Origin: Bacteroidales bacterium
Lineage (GTDB): Bacteria; Bacteroidota; Bacteroidia; Bacteroidales; UBA932
Direction: 5' to 3'
Assembly: GCA_015060225.1 (NCBI GenBank)
Contig: SUYX01000003.1
Location: 1-64,000 of the forward strand
Length of the DNA: 64,000 bases
Shown: positions 54,901 to 63,115 of the stretch, piece after piece
Numbering within the stretch: the stretch's first letter is position 1
Layout of the letters: every line of letters begins with the position of its first letter
The notes under the pieces: model-generated
Databases searched by the model: none
Told to the model about the DNA's origin: nothing
What the model saw: the letters and a program-made list of their open reading frames with translations, nothing else
Program-made: the position numbers and the translations under genes

Positions 54901-55939
54901 TCTGGTACAGCCAAGGGCGGGCTGGGCTCTTCTCCCAGTCACGCTCAACTGCCATTGCTGCAGCACAAGATGCATCTGCCAAATCTGCTGCACCCTTGCC
55001 TGCCTCTGTGCTCAGGTGATGGTTCACACCGGCAGTTGCCTCAACACCCTCGTTGAATCTTGGGTAAGAGGTCATATAACATGCAGTACCTGCTATCGGG
55101 AAGCTGCCCTTACCACCTGCAATACGGTCTCTAATTTCACCGCCGCTGCCTGTTGCAGCACCGTTGAACGGCTCCACTGTGGTAGGGAAGTTGTGGGTCT
55201 CAGCCTTGAGTGAAATTACTGTATCCACCTCTTTGGCAACAAACTCAGATGGCTGGCTGCCGCTGGCAGGGTGGAACATTGCCACTTTAGGACCCTCAAG
55301 GAACGCACAGTTGTCTTTATACGCACTTACTATAAGGTTAGGATTCTCCTGAGAGGTCTTCTTGATCATCTTGAACAGGGAGCTCTCCATCTCCTTGCCA
55401 TCAATGATGAACACACCATTAAAGATTTTGTGGCGGCAGTGCTCGCTGTTAACCTGAGAGAATCCGAACACCTCGCTGTCTGTAAGGCCGCGGCCAAGTT
55501 TCTTGCTCAAACCTTTAAGATACTCAATCTCCTCCGGGTTTAGGGCCAGTCCTTCCTGCTTGTTGTAGCTCTCAAAATCCTCTATATATATAACAGGATC
55601 AGGCTCCTTGTCAATGGTGAATATCTCCTGGTCAAGCCCGTTGTAAAAGCGCTGGAGCATCTTGTCGTACTGCGGAGCATCCTCCAGGGTAGGGAAGAAC
55701 TCCTCAATGCGCTCAATTCCGCTGATGTTCATATTCTGGGTAATCTCTACCGCAGTTGTACTCCAAGGGGTAATCATCTCGCGTCTTGGACCAATAAACT
55801 TGCCCTCCACATTCTCACCCTTTTTTAATGTGGCGTTGCCAAAAAGCCACTCAAGGGCGCTGATATTCTCCTGAGAAATCATCTCATTAGCCTTTACAGC
55901 TATTACCGTACCATTGCCGGCACCAAAGAATAAAATCAT
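51977..55939 (-). CDS. purL: Phosphoribosylformylglycinamidine synthase (single-chain)
   Basis: A 1320-residue FGAR amidotransferase of purine synthesis. The linker and first AIRS-like half contain FGFSQVNSEHCRHKIFNG and the nucleotide/substrate segment ETHNFPTTVEPFNGAATGSGGEIRDR. The second half has HDHGAGGHLNCLSELVEETGG and LAGHDISAGGLITAALEM. The C-terminal class I glutaminase has the nucleophile Cys in LGICNGCQLMAELG and the HPE motif in MPHPERCLRPWNWAH. The domain set is complete; length is at the upper end of the large PurL class. ATG 55939 gives a short hydrophobic start. It converges on the PhoH gene across repeat E10. Confidence 0.95.
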   Translation of the reverse strand: MILFFGAGNGTVIAVKANEMISQENISALEWLFGNATLKKGENVEGKFIGPRREMITPWSTTAVEITQNMNISGIERIEEFFPTLEDAPQYDKMLQRFYNGLDQEIFTIDKEPDPVIYIEDFESYNKQEGLALNPEEIEYLKGLSKKLGRGLTDSEVFGFSQVNSEHCRHKIFNGVFIIDGKEMESSLFKMIKKTSQENPNLIVSAYKDNCAFLEGPKVAMFHPASGSQPSEFVAKEVDTVISLKAETHNFPTTVEPFNGAATGSGGEIRDRIAGGKGSFPIAGTACYMTSYPRFNEGVEATAGVNHHLSTEAGKGAADLADASCAAAMAVERDWEKSPARPWLYQSPQEILTKASNGASDFGNKFGQCIICGSLLTAEFDGTRTDGKGQLPGPNVAPARKFGFDKVIMLAGGVGFAKKRDALKETPAVGDKVVLLGGDNYRIGMGGGAVSSVDTGQYANAIELNAIQRSNPEMQKRAYNAIRAVAESDNNTIISVHDHGAGGHLNCLSELVEETGGNIDISKLPVGDPTLSLKEIIGNESQERMGLVMQEKDIDELKAIAERERAPMYVIGETTGKHNFTLKNEKTGEAAIDLAMEDMFGSAPKTYMKDNTADYSFAPLAYDPAKFEYYLGQVLQLESVACKDWLTNKVDRSVTGLIAGQQTCGEIQLPLNNLGVTAIGYNNKEGIATSMGHAPMVALADSAAGSRMAISEALTNVVWAPLKDGIKGISLSANWMWPCRNEGEDARLFKAVKGASDMACALGINIPTGKDSMSMTQKYPDGEKVLSPGTVIISTVAPVEDINKIVHPVLENNPDSTLLYIPFVNSAASAGSAAKEAFPLGGSAFAQIIGQVGNAVPDVEDPAYFGEAFAAVQELVGKNLVLAGHDISAGGLITAALEMCFANVNGGLALNARTLEMLAQAWEGKEVAGAAFKAMFSETPGVLVQVANEKLAEVAAVLNIVTAPVAAEVAAPGAKAYIIGNYLPARKVVVTGFGADAVSLDIDSLRDIWFKTSYLFDIRQVGEKCAKERFQNYKNQPLVYKFPEGFTGSVASYEGTASAADGSAALAPAPDAPVAAIIREKGSNGDREMAWALHLAGFRVKDVHMTDLISGRETLEEVKMIVFVGGFSNADTLGSAKGWAGAFLYNAKAKAALDAFYAREDTMSLGICNGCQLMAELGLLTPTARELSPKMIHNNSHKYESAFVGVTIEESPSIMLRSLSGSKLGIWVAHGEGKFSFPAGMDNVVVAARYAYDAYPANPNGSPEGIAGVCSSDGRHLAMMPHPERCLRPWNWAHYPAELRSQEITPWIEMFVNARVWCSK

Positions 55940-56099
55940 AAGTATCTTGTTTTTAAAGTTTTATCAAATCCGTTGCACTAAGTGTGTATCTTGTACATAC
56001 TTTAAGAACACAATAATTTGCTAAAATACGCAAAAAATGGATAATTCACAAAATACGGATTGTGGGCAATTGAAAATATTTAAAAATTTTTCAAAAAAA

Positions 56100-56130
56100 T
56101 TTGGAGATTAAAAAATAATATCTACCTTTG
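56100..56130 (+). promoter_or_regulatory. Promoter of the tRNA-Val pair
   Basis: TTTG (56100-56103) and TACCTTTG (56123-56130) with 19 nt between form a consensus Bacteroidota promoter, 17 nt before the first tRNA. Confidence 0.75.
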
Positions 56131-56147
56131 CAACCCGAAACGAAAAC

Positions 56148-56222
56148 GGGAGCATAGCTCAGCTGGTTTAGAGCACCTGCCTTACAAGCAGGGGGTCACA
56201 GGTTCGAATCCTGTTGCTCCCA
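56148..56222 (+). tRNA. tRNA-Val (TAC), copy 1
   Basis: A 75-nt cloverleaf: acceptor GGGAGCA/TGCTCCC, anticodon arm CCTGC-CTTACAA-GCAGG (anticodon TAC), T-arm with TTCGAAT. No CCA is encoded. It is identical to copy 2 over its whole length. Confidence 0.96.
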
Positions 56223-56252
56223 CAAAACAACAAGTTCATTCAATATTTTTTA

Positions 56253-56327
56253 GGGAGCATAGCTCAGCTGGTTTAGAGCACCTGCCTTACAAGCAGGGGG
56301 TCACAGGTTCGAATCCTGTTGCTCCCA
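56253..56327 (+). tRNA. tRNA-Val (TAC), copy 2
   Basis: An exact duplicate of copy 1, 30 nt downstream, presumably on the same transcript. A hairpin terminator follows at 56375. Confidence 0.96.
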
Positions 56328-56374
56328 CGACTAATAGTCGAAATAGTTTTTCATAGTGTATTTTAAGTGTTTTG

Positions 56375-56410
56375 GAGGTCTGCAGTAATTGCAGAGCTCT
56401 TTTTTTTTTA
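56375..56410 (+). terminator. Terminator of tRNA-Val operon
   Basis: GAGGTCTGCA/TGCAGAGCTC stem with one mismatch, loop GTAAT, followed by a run of ten T. Confidence 0.82.
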
Positions 56411-56568
56411 TTTTCACCGGAAGCGCAAATTCTGCCTTATGCTCCACCCCACAACCTTTCGGACATGGCCGGTTTTGCCAAAAACAGCAAAAAATCACCC
56501 GCTCTTTTTTGCCAAAAAGAGCAAAAATCCCTGCAGCGAACCTCTACACCCTTTGTAAGGTGAATAAA
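56411..56568. other. Intergenic DNA between tRNA-Val terminator and candidate small RNA
   Basis: No gene is recognised here. It contains three short AAAAGAGC/GCTCTTTT-like and TTGCCAAAA segments that can pair locally (around 56470-56530). Nothing else is supported. Confidence 0.3.
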
Positions 56569-56600
56569 TTTGTTGAGCCGGAAAACCCGTCCTACTTTTG
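56569..56600 (+). promoter_or_regulatory. Promoter of candidate small RNA
   Basis: TTTG (56569-56572) and TACTTTTG (56593-56600) are separated by 20 nt. This is as good as the tRNA promoters in the window. Confidence 0.65.
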
Positions 56601-56604
56601 CAGT

Positions 56605-56742
56605 GCAGCTGGGGAGGGGCCAAACCCTGTAATCAACATCATCAAATATACCCAAAGGAACTGCCCCTCTGCCGGCTGTTGTTATTTTAAAAAGTGTTTG
56701 TTTTTGAAAAGGGCACGGGATTTGTTCCGGTGCCCTTTTTTA
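56605..56742 (+). ncRNA. Candidate small RNA upstream of the polysaccharide locus
   Basis: Between a consensus promoter (56569-56600) and a strong terminator lies about 138 nt without a start codon and frame of note. Near the 5' end CAGC..GGGGAGGGGC pairs with GCCCCTC..GGCTG (about 56606-56679), enclosing an unstructured loop rich in A and C. The 3' end is AAAGGGCAC/GTGCCCTTT followed by a T-run. A separate promoter for the polysaccharide operon follows at 56763-56794, so this unit looks independent, not a leader. Family unknown; a trans-acting sRNA or a 6S-type RNA are both possible. Confidence 0.5.
56707..56742 (+). terminator. Terminator of candidate small RNA
   Basis: AAAAGGGCAC/GTGCCCTTTT stem with tip GGGATTTGTTCC, then T residues. 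It is separate from the downstream promoter. Confidence 0.8.
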
Positions 56743-56762
56743 ATTTTTAAAATGGTTTATAA

Positions 56763-56794
56763 TTTGGATACTTTTAATTTTAAGTGTACATTTG
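56763..56794 (+). promoter_or_regulatory. Promoter of surface polysaccharide operon
   Basis: TTTG (56763-56766) and TACATTTG (56787-56794) are separated by 20 nt. The leader to the ATG at 56879 is about 80 nt and contains an ATGCAT...ATGCAT dyad. Confidence 0.65.
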
Positions 56795-56878
56795 CAGGAT
56801 AGTATGCATGATTGTATCCATTTTGGAAGATATGCATTGTTTTTTTAGGATTGTTAAAGAAAAATACTTTATAAAGTA

Positions 56879-59290
56879 ATGAGAATAAAGAGATTTTTAT
56901 TGGTTCTCGGTTTGGCTTCACTTACTGTTTATGCCACTGCCCAGAGTTCTACGGATATTCAGTTGGCAAAACAGTTGGCCAAGCAACAGGGTTACTCAGA
57001 TGCCCAGATTGAAGCTATGATGAACCAGTATGACAAAGGGGGCAAATCTGCTACAACAGCGCAACAGAGTACAGTTGACCGTAATGTTGCAGCATTACAG
57101 CAACAACAGATGATGTTGCAACAGCAGCAGATGATGATGCAGAACTACGGAGTGGCAGCTCAGACAGCAGCTCCGGCAGCAGAGACAAAGCAGGATGGGC
57201 TCCTTAAGGGATCAGACCTCATTTTCGGTCATAACCTTTTCAAGAACAGGAACCTTAACTTTGTACCAAGCTACAATATACCCACTCCAAGCAACTACAA
57301 ACTCTCTGCAGGAGATGAGGTGGTTATAGATATTTGGGGTGATGTAATTTCCAACATCACTACAACCATTTCTCCCGACGGTTCTGTAAACATCCCTAAC
57401 CTTGGCCCTGTTTACCTTGCTGGCCAGACCGTAGAGAAAGCGGAGAAATCGCTTAAATCGTATTTGAGCAAAATCTACAGCGGTATTGCACAGGAGGAGC
57501 CAACCACTTATGTAAAACTTGCACTTGGTAAAACCAAAACAGTTACTGTAAATGTAGTGGGTGACGTAGAGAAACCTGGCAGCTATACCCTTCCAGCCCT
57601 TTCAACCATTGCAAGTGCAATGTATCTGGCTGAGGGTCCGAATGATTTGGGAACAATCCGCGCAATCAACCTTTACAGAAATGGAAAGCTGATAAGTTCG
57701 TTTGATATATATGAGTTCATTGTAAACGGAACATTCAACAGCAATGTAAGACTTGAAGATAATGATGTAATTTCAGTTGCCCCTTATTCTGGGGTGGTAA
57801 CAGTAATGGGAGGTGTAAAACGTCCTATGAAATATGAGGTCAAACCTGGTGAGACATTGGATAAAGTTCTTGCATATGCAGGTGGTTTCTCGGATGCGGC
57901 CTTTGCTGATAAAGTACATGTAGACCGTATTGCGTCGCAGGTTGCAACAGGTGCTGCAGGTGAATCTTTTGATGTAATGTCCCAGCAGTACGGGTCATTT
58001 GAGGTGAAGGATGGTGATGTGATTACAGTGAATGTGAACAACACCCTTTTCAAGAATAAAGTCAACATTGAGGGGGCAGTTTGGCGTCCTGGTACCTACG
58101 CAATCAACGGAACCACATCCACTTTGAAACAGCTTATACAAGCTGCAGGCGGTTTGCGGGATGATGCACATACAGAGAGGGGTATAATCCAAAGATTGGA
58201 TGAGAACCGCCAGAAACAGCAGCTTTCTTTCAATGTGGCAGATGTTATACTTGGGAAAGGGGATATTACTCTTAATCCCGATGATAATGTCCAGATTTTT
58301 GATATGAATGATTTGCAGCCTGAGAGGAGTGTCAGAATCTATGGTGAGGTGAAATCATCGGGAAGCAGATATGATTACAGGGAGGGGATGACAATAGGGG
58401 ACCTTATACTTATGGCAGGTGGTATCACAGATGCTGCAACCCTTGCTAAGGTGGAGGTTGCCAGGAGAAATGTAAAATCTGATGTTGCGGACCCGGAGCC
58501 TTCAGATGTTGTGGCCGAGGTAATGTATTTCAATTTGCTGAAGAATCCTGCTGATGCTGATGTTAAGTTGAAACCGTTTGATATTGTATTTGTGCGGAGG
58601 AACCCTACTTACAAAGCACAGCAATCTGTTGCCTTAACAGGTGAGGTGAATTATCCTGGCACTTATGTAGTGGAGAGCAGTACGGTAAGGCTAAGTGATG
58701 TCATTGGGCGTGCCCAAGGATTTACCAATGATGCGTATGTGAAAGGTGCAAAACTTACCAGAACCCTTAATAAAGAGGAGTTTGACCGTTTGAAGGTTGC
58801 AATGGAGATTGCAAAGAAACAGGCCAATGATTCAACTGCCGTAGATTCATTGGAGATAGGTGAGAGCTATACAGTTGCAATTGATTTGGCGAGAGCTATT
58901 GCAGAGCCTGGCTCTGTGGCAGATGTAATCTTGAGGGAGGGAGATGTGATATCTGTACCTAAGTATAACAGTACCGTAAAAATATCGGGAGCAGTGCTGT
59001 ATCCGAATGTGGTGTCGTTTGATCCTAAGAAATCCTGGAACTACTACCTTTCAAATGCAGGTGGGGTAACCCAGGATGGTGTAAAGAGAAAAGTTTATAT
59101 GGTACATATGAATGGTTCGGTGGCAACTAAAGGGGATGCAAACTTTAAGGTGCAGCCTGGTACAGAGATAATCATACCGGCCAAGAACAGTCAGCAGGGT
59201 GGTCAGAATCTTGCTTCTATAATGAGCATAGCCACATCTACAGCTTCTTTGGCTGCAATGATTACTACAATTGTCAATCAGATGAAATAG
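56879..59290 (+). CDS. Polysaccharide export outer-membrane protein (Wza-like, multiple SLBB domains)
   Basis: An 803-residue exported protein with signal peptide (FLLVLGLASLTVYATAQ). A Gln/Met-rich low-complexity stretch (residues about 70-95, LQQQQMMLQQQQMMMQ) follows. The Poly_export domain starts at YKLSAGDEVVIDIWGD, and several SLBB beta-grasp repeats (e.g. TVNVVGDVEKPGSYTLPALST, VTVMGGVKRPMKYEVKPGETL, VNIEGAVWRPGTYAING) fill most of the rest. It probably forms the outer-membrane or periplasmic channel through which capsule or exopolysaccharide leaves. It is first in an operon with the CapD-like dehydratase, a NusG paralogue, Wzz and rfbA. Confidence 0.9.
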   Translation: MRIKRFLLVLGLASLTVYATAQSSTDIQLAKQLAKQQGYSDAQIEAMMNQYDKGGKSATTAQQSTVDRNVAALQQQQMMLQQQQMMMQNYGVAAQTAAPAAETKQDGLLKGSDLIFGHNLFKNRNLNFVPSYNIPTPSNYKLSAGDEVVIDIWGDVISNITTTISPDGSVNIPNLGPVYLAGQTVEKAEKSLKSYLSKIYSGIAQEEPTTYVKLALGKTKTVTVNVVGDVEKPGSYTLPALSTIASAMYLAEGPNDLGTIRAINLYRNGKLISSFDIYEFIVNGTFNSNVRLEDNDVISVAPYSGVVTVMGGVKRPMKYEVKPGETLDKVLAYAGGFSDAAFADKVHVDRIASQVATGAAGESFDVMSQQYGSFEVKDGDVITVNVNNTLFKNKVNIEGAVWRPGTYAINGTTSTLKQLIQAAGGLRDDAHTERGIIQRLDENRQKQQLSFNVADVILGKGDITLNPDDNVQIFDMNDLQPERSVRIYGEVKSSGSRYDYREGMTIGDLILMAGGITDAATLAKVEVARRNVKSDVADPEPSDVVAEVMYFNLLKNPADADVKLKPFDIVFVRRNPTYKAQQSVALTGEVNYPGTYVVESSTVRLSDVIGRAQGFTNDAYVKGAKLTRTLNKEEFDRLKVAMEIAKKQANDSTAVDSLEIGESYTVAIDLARAIAEPGSVADVILREGDVISVPKYNSTVKISGAVLYPNVVSFDPKKSWNYYLSNAGGVTQDGVKRKVYMVHMNGSVATKGDANFKVQPGTEIIIPAKNSQQGGQNLASIMSIATSTASLAAMITTIVNQMK

Positions 59291-59295
59291 TTGAA

Positions 59296-61263
59296 ATGAG
59301 TAACATTTACAGCATAATATCCAATAAGGTAATCAATTCCCCCTATATAAGCAGGTGGAGTGTACTCTTGATAGACTCCTTTATTGCAACATTTGCAACA
59401 GTTTCTGTATATCTGGTATTGGGTTTTTTTGCCAAGAGCGAGCCAATACTCTCAAGATATATGTATATTGCCCTGTTGTCATTTGTCTCAAGTATTACCA
59501 CTTTCTATATTTTTGGCACTTACAGGGGTATTATGAGGCATACCACCATGCAGGAGGTTATGAGGATATCCATTGCTGTATGTGTGAAGAGTGCAATTCT
59601 GTTGGCCCTTTTCATCTCACTAAAAGATTGGATAGGGATTACATTCAGCAATCTGAACCTTATGTTTTCCCAAGTGGCGGATATTGTCTGCTCAATAGTG
59701 TTGCTTATAGCCCTGAGGATGTTCCTTATATATATATATGAGTTGTCTTTGGCCAGCAACAACAAGACAGCCAAAAGGGTACTCATATATGGAGATGGTC
59801 CCAAGTCGGTTGCACTTACCTCTTTCCTTTCCAGAAATATGCATGCTGAGTATAGGATTATGGGGTATGTGACCATGCAGACCCGCAGAACAAAACTTAA
59901 GCTCCAGGGACTTACAGTTTACACAATAGATGAATATGACTATTTCAGTGAGGTTATAGAGAAGAAAAATGTGAATGCTGTCGTCTTTCCAAGTCAGGCA
60001 AGTGCAATGGAGGAGAAGGACGGGCTTATAGATTATTGCATAAAGAAGCATATTAAAGTTATGGTAATGCCTCAATTGAATGAGATGCCAAAGGACGGCA
60101 ATATGCAGAATATGATACGGGAGATAAGGATTGAAGATCTTCTGGGGAGGGATGAGATTACCATAAATATGGAGGAGGTGAGCGGATTCCTTTCAGGCAA
60201 GAGGGTTATGGTAACAGGTGGTGCAGGAAGTATTGGCAGTGAGTTGAGCAGGCTCATCAGCTCTTTCCCTATTTCCCAAATAATTGTATTGGACAGTGCT
60301 GAGACGCCATTGCACAATATCCAGCTGGAACTTACAGACAGGGAGAAAAAGAAGGATGGGTTCTCATTGGAGAGCTTTGACGACAGATTCAAGTTCGTGA
60401 TTGCGGATGTGAGGGATGTGGCCAGGATGGAAAAGGTTTTTGAAGCTTACAAACCGGAGATTGTTTTCCATGCTGCCGCGTACAAGCATGTTCCGTTGAT
60501 GGAGAGTAATCCTTGCGAGGCTATAAATGCCAATGTTATGGGAAGCCGCAATGTGGCTGACATGGCAGTGAAATATGGTGTTGAGAAGATGGTAATGGTC
60601 TCTACAGATAAGGCTGTAAACCCTACCAATGTAATGGGATGTTCAAAGAGATTGGCCGAGATATATGTACAGACTTTGAGCAAAGCCATTATAAATGGAG
60701 AAGTTGAGGGTAAGACCAAATTTATAACTACCCGTTTTGGAAATGTCCTTGGCTCAAACGGTTCTGTGATACCACGTTTCAGGGAGCAGATAATCAATGG
60801 TGGCCCTGTAACAGTTACTCATAAGGACATTATCCGTTTCTTTATGACAATTCCGGAGGCATGTCGCCTTGTATTGGAGGCTGCCACAATGGGTGAAGGG
60901 TATGAGATATTTGTATTTGATATGGGCAAACCGGTGAAGATTGCAGATTTGGCACGTAATATGATATCTCTGGCTGGTTTTGAACCAGATAAGGATATAA
61001 AGATAGTATATACAGGGTTGAGGCCTGGAGAGAAATTGTATGAAGAGTTGTTGAACAGCAAGGAGAATACCATCCCTACTGGGCACAAGAAGATTTCAGT
61101 TGCCAAGGTAAGGGAATATTCTTTCAAGACAATCCTTCAGGAATATGAAACATTGAGGGATTTGGCCAAGAAGATGGACAAGATGGGAACAGTAAGGCAA
61201 ATGAAGGCTATTGTTCCGGAGTTCAAGAGCCAGAACTCTGTATATTCACAATTGGACAAATAA
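59296..61263 (+). CDS. Membrane nucleotide-sugar 4,6-dehydratase (CapD/WbpM-like)
   Basis: A 655-residue inner-membrane enzyme. Four N-terminal helices (about residues 15-150) precede a CoA-binding-like nucleotide fold (RVLIYGDGPKSVAL). The C-terminal extended SDR catalytic domain has VMVTGGAGSIGSELSRLI, HAAAYKHVPLMESNP and STDKAVNPTNVMGCSKR; Met replaces the usual catalytic Tyr, as normal in WbpM/PglF-type enzymes. It probably makes a UDP-4-keto-6-deoxy sugar from UDP-GlcNAc for surface glycans. It starts 5 nt after the export gene. Length and layout match the family. Confidence 0.93.
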   Translation: MSNIYSIISNKVINSPYISRWSVLLIDSFIATFATVSVYLVLGFFAKSEPILSRYMYIALLSFVSSITTFYIFGTYRGIMRHTTMQEVMRISIAVCVKSAILLALFISLKDWIGITFSNLNLMFSQVADIVCSIVLLIALRMFLIYIYELSLASNNKTAKRVLIYGDGPKSVALTSFLSRNMHAEYRIMGYVTMQTRRTKLKLQGLTVYTIDEYDYFSEVIEKKNVNAVVFPSQASAMEEKDGLIDYCIKKHIKVMVMPQLNEMPKDGNMQNMIREIRIEDLLGRDEITINMEEVSGFLSGKRVMVTGGAGSIGSELSRLISSFPISQIIVLDSAETPLHNIQLELTDREKKKDGFSLESFDDRFKFVIADVRDVARMEKVFEAYKPEIVFHAAAYKHVPLMESNPCEAINANVMGSRNVADMAVKYGVEKMVMVSTDKAVNPTNVMGCSKRLAEIYVQTLSKAIINGEVEGKTKFITTRFGNVLGSNGSVIPRFREQIINGGPVTVTHKDIIRFFMTIPEACRLVLEAATMGEGYEIFVFDMGKPVKIADLARNMISLAGFEPDKDIKIVYTGLRPGEKLYEELLNSKENTIPTGHKKISVAKVREYSFKTILQEYETLRDLAKKMDKMGTVRQMKAIVPEFKSQNSVYSQLDK

Positions 61264-61267
61264 AGAG

Positions 61268-61807
61268 ATGGAATCCCCATACCAATGGTTTGCCATGCGT
61301 GCAACCTACAAAAGAGAACTGTTGGCAAGAGATTACCTTGTGGAGAGAGGAATTGACGTATTTGTACCATTGAGGAAGGTTGTGAAAAAGGTAAGGGGGA
61401 TAAAGAGGAAACTTACGGTTCCTGCTATTAACAGTCTGATATTTGTACATGCCAGGAAAGAGGAGTTGCAGGAGGCTAAATTTGGGGTTGATTACCTCCA
61501 GTACCTTACCAGAAAACTGGATGGAAGGAGTATCCCTATAATTGTCCCCGACAGGCAGATGGAACAGTTCCGTCAGGTTGTGGAGGATGATACAATTGAT
61601 AAGACTTTTTATGCTCCGGGAGAGTTGGATTTGGCAAAGGGAACAAAAGTGAGGGTACACGGCGGACCGATGGATGGTATTGAAGGGGTACTGCTGAAGG
61701 TAAAGGGAAAAAGGGCAAGGCAGTTTACCATGGAGGTGGAAGGAACCATTGCTATGAGTACAAAAGTAGAGAATTTCCACCTGGTTGAGGTTGTAGAGTT
61801 AATATAA
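61268..61807 (+). CDS. NusG-family transcription antiterminator (UpxY-like)
   Basis: A 179-residue NusG paralogue. The NGN domain begins QWFAMRATYKRELLARDYLVERGIDVFVPL. The C-terminal KOW domain includes GTKVRVHGGPMDGIEGVLLKVKGKRAR. Operon-specific NusG relatives (UpxY in Bacteroides, LoaP, RfaH) prevent premature termination within long polysaccharide operons. Unlike Bacteroides capsule loci, where upxY is first, here it is third. ATG 61268 (4 nt after the dehydratase stop) puts the NGN domain at the N-terminus; an in-frame codon at 61211 overlaps the previous gene. It probably promotes transcription of the downstream glycan genes. Confidence 0.87.
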   Translation: MESPYQWFAMRATYKRELLARDYLVERGIDVFVPLRKVVKKVRGIKRKLTVPAINSLIFVHARKEELQEAKFGVDYLQYLTRKLDGRSIPIIVPDRQMEQFRQVVEDDTIDKTFYAPGELDLAKGTKVRVHGGPMDGIEGVLLKVKGKRARQFTMEVEGTIAMSTKVENFHLVEVVELI

Positions 61808-61954
61808 TTTGCTTAACTTTACAAAGATTGAAAGAGGTTTTGTAGAAATACAGACCCGCAAAATACTAAATAATTTTCTAAATAGTTGAAACACAAAAGA
61901 TTATATGTGTTTTAACGCTCCATTGTTTTACCCGAACCGTAAATTATCTTAAAA

Positions 61955-63097
61955 ATGGAAAACAATAACGTACAACAACAGAACAATTTTGAAGAAGAAG
62001 AGATTGACATCATGGCCATAATTATGCGCCTATGGGAAAAGAGATGGTTCATTATAAAGGTTACATGCGTATTTGCAGTACTGGGAGTATTTGTAGCAAT
62101 CTTTACCCCAAAAGAATATACCGCAAGTTGCGTCGTAGTACCTGAAACCAAAGGGGGTGCTTTCAGCGCATCCTCATTGGGCGGCTTGGCTGCTATGGCA
62201 GGAATTAATCTTGGTGGATCTAATGGCGGTGAGATGCTTTCCCCTCTTATGTATGACAAATTGATGAAAAACATAGACTTGAGGAAAGAACTTATGCAAA
62301 CCCCAATCAACTGGGAAGAGTATGAAGAGCCAATTACCATTTTGGATTATTATACAAATCCCGACTATGCCAAAACTTCAGTTCTGGGTGTTGTTAAAAA
62401 GTACACAATTGGACTTCCGTTTACAATTCTAAATGCAATAAGAGGTGAGCAGGAGAAGGAGGAGATGCAGTTGCCTTCAGACGGCCCTAAATTGAGTGCA
62501 TACACCCAGGATGAGCTGAAATGTATTAAAGCATTTGCCGGACAATACTCTGTAATGGCAGACAAAAAGAATGGGGATGTAACCATATCTGCCCGCATGC
62601 CTGAAGCATTAGCTGCTGCACAGGTTGTAGATGCAGTACAGAACCTCCTGCAGAAATATGTAATTGAACTCAAACTCCAGAAAGCGGAGGTAAACTACGA
62701 ATATATAAAACAGCGCTACGATGAGGCAAAATTGGTATTTGAACAGAAACAGGAAGAATATGCCAAATTCCAGGATGCCAATAAGGTCCTCACCTCAGCC
62801 CTCTCAAAAGCCAAAGAGGAGCAGATGCGCAGCGAATTTAATGTAGCAAAAGACCTCTTTAACCAACTTACCACCCAATTGGTACAGGCAGAAATGAAAA
62901 TTAAAGAAGACATTCCAATCCTTACAGTTGTAGAGCCAGTGCAGGTGCCGCTTGAAAGGAGCAAACCTCAGAGAATTAAGATTTTATTTATCTGGTGTTT
63001 CTTGGGAGGGGTATTAGGTTGCGGTTTGATACTTGGAGGAGATTGGTTGAAAGGACAAGGGTTTGAGAATAAGTGGGTAGATAAGATTATTGATTAA
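61955..63097 (+). CDS. Chain-length determinant/polysaccharide co-polymerase (Wzz-like)
   Basis: A 380-residue inner-membrane protein. It has a Wzz N-terminal domain (EEIDIMAIIMRLWEKRWFIIKVTCVFAVLGVFVAIFTPKEYTAS) containing the first membrane helix, a coiled-coil periplasmic part (about 210-320, with EVNYEYIKQRYDEAKLVFEQKQEEYAKFQ), and the Pro-rich second helix region (VVEPVQVPLERSKPQRIKILFIWCFLGGVLGCGLILG). It sets polymer length with a Wzy polymerase. No tyrosine-kinase domain is attached. A 147-nt gap separates it from the NusG paralogue; a TTAACTTTAC segment there might be a weak internal promoter. Confidence 0.92.
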   Translation: MENNNVQQQNNFEEEEIDIMAIIMRLWEKRWFIIKVTCVFAVLGVFVAIFTPKEYTASCVVVPETKGGAFSASSLGGLAAMAGINLGGSNGGEMLSPLMYDKLMKNIDLRKELMQTPINWEEYEEPITILDYYTNPDYAKTSVLGVVKKYTIGLPFTILNAIRGEQEKEEMQLPSDGPKLSAYTQDELKCIKAFAGQYSVMADKKNGDVTISARMPEALAAAQVVDAVQNLLQKYVIELKLQKAEVNYEYIKQRYDEAKLVFEQKQEEYAKFQDANKVLTSALSKAKEEQMRSEFNVAKDLFNQLTTQLVQAEMKIKEDIPILTVVEPVQVPLERSKPQRIKILFIWCFLGGVLGCGLILGGDWLKGQGFENKWVDKIID

Positions 63098-63115
63098 ATT
63101 AACTAAGTAAAGCAT

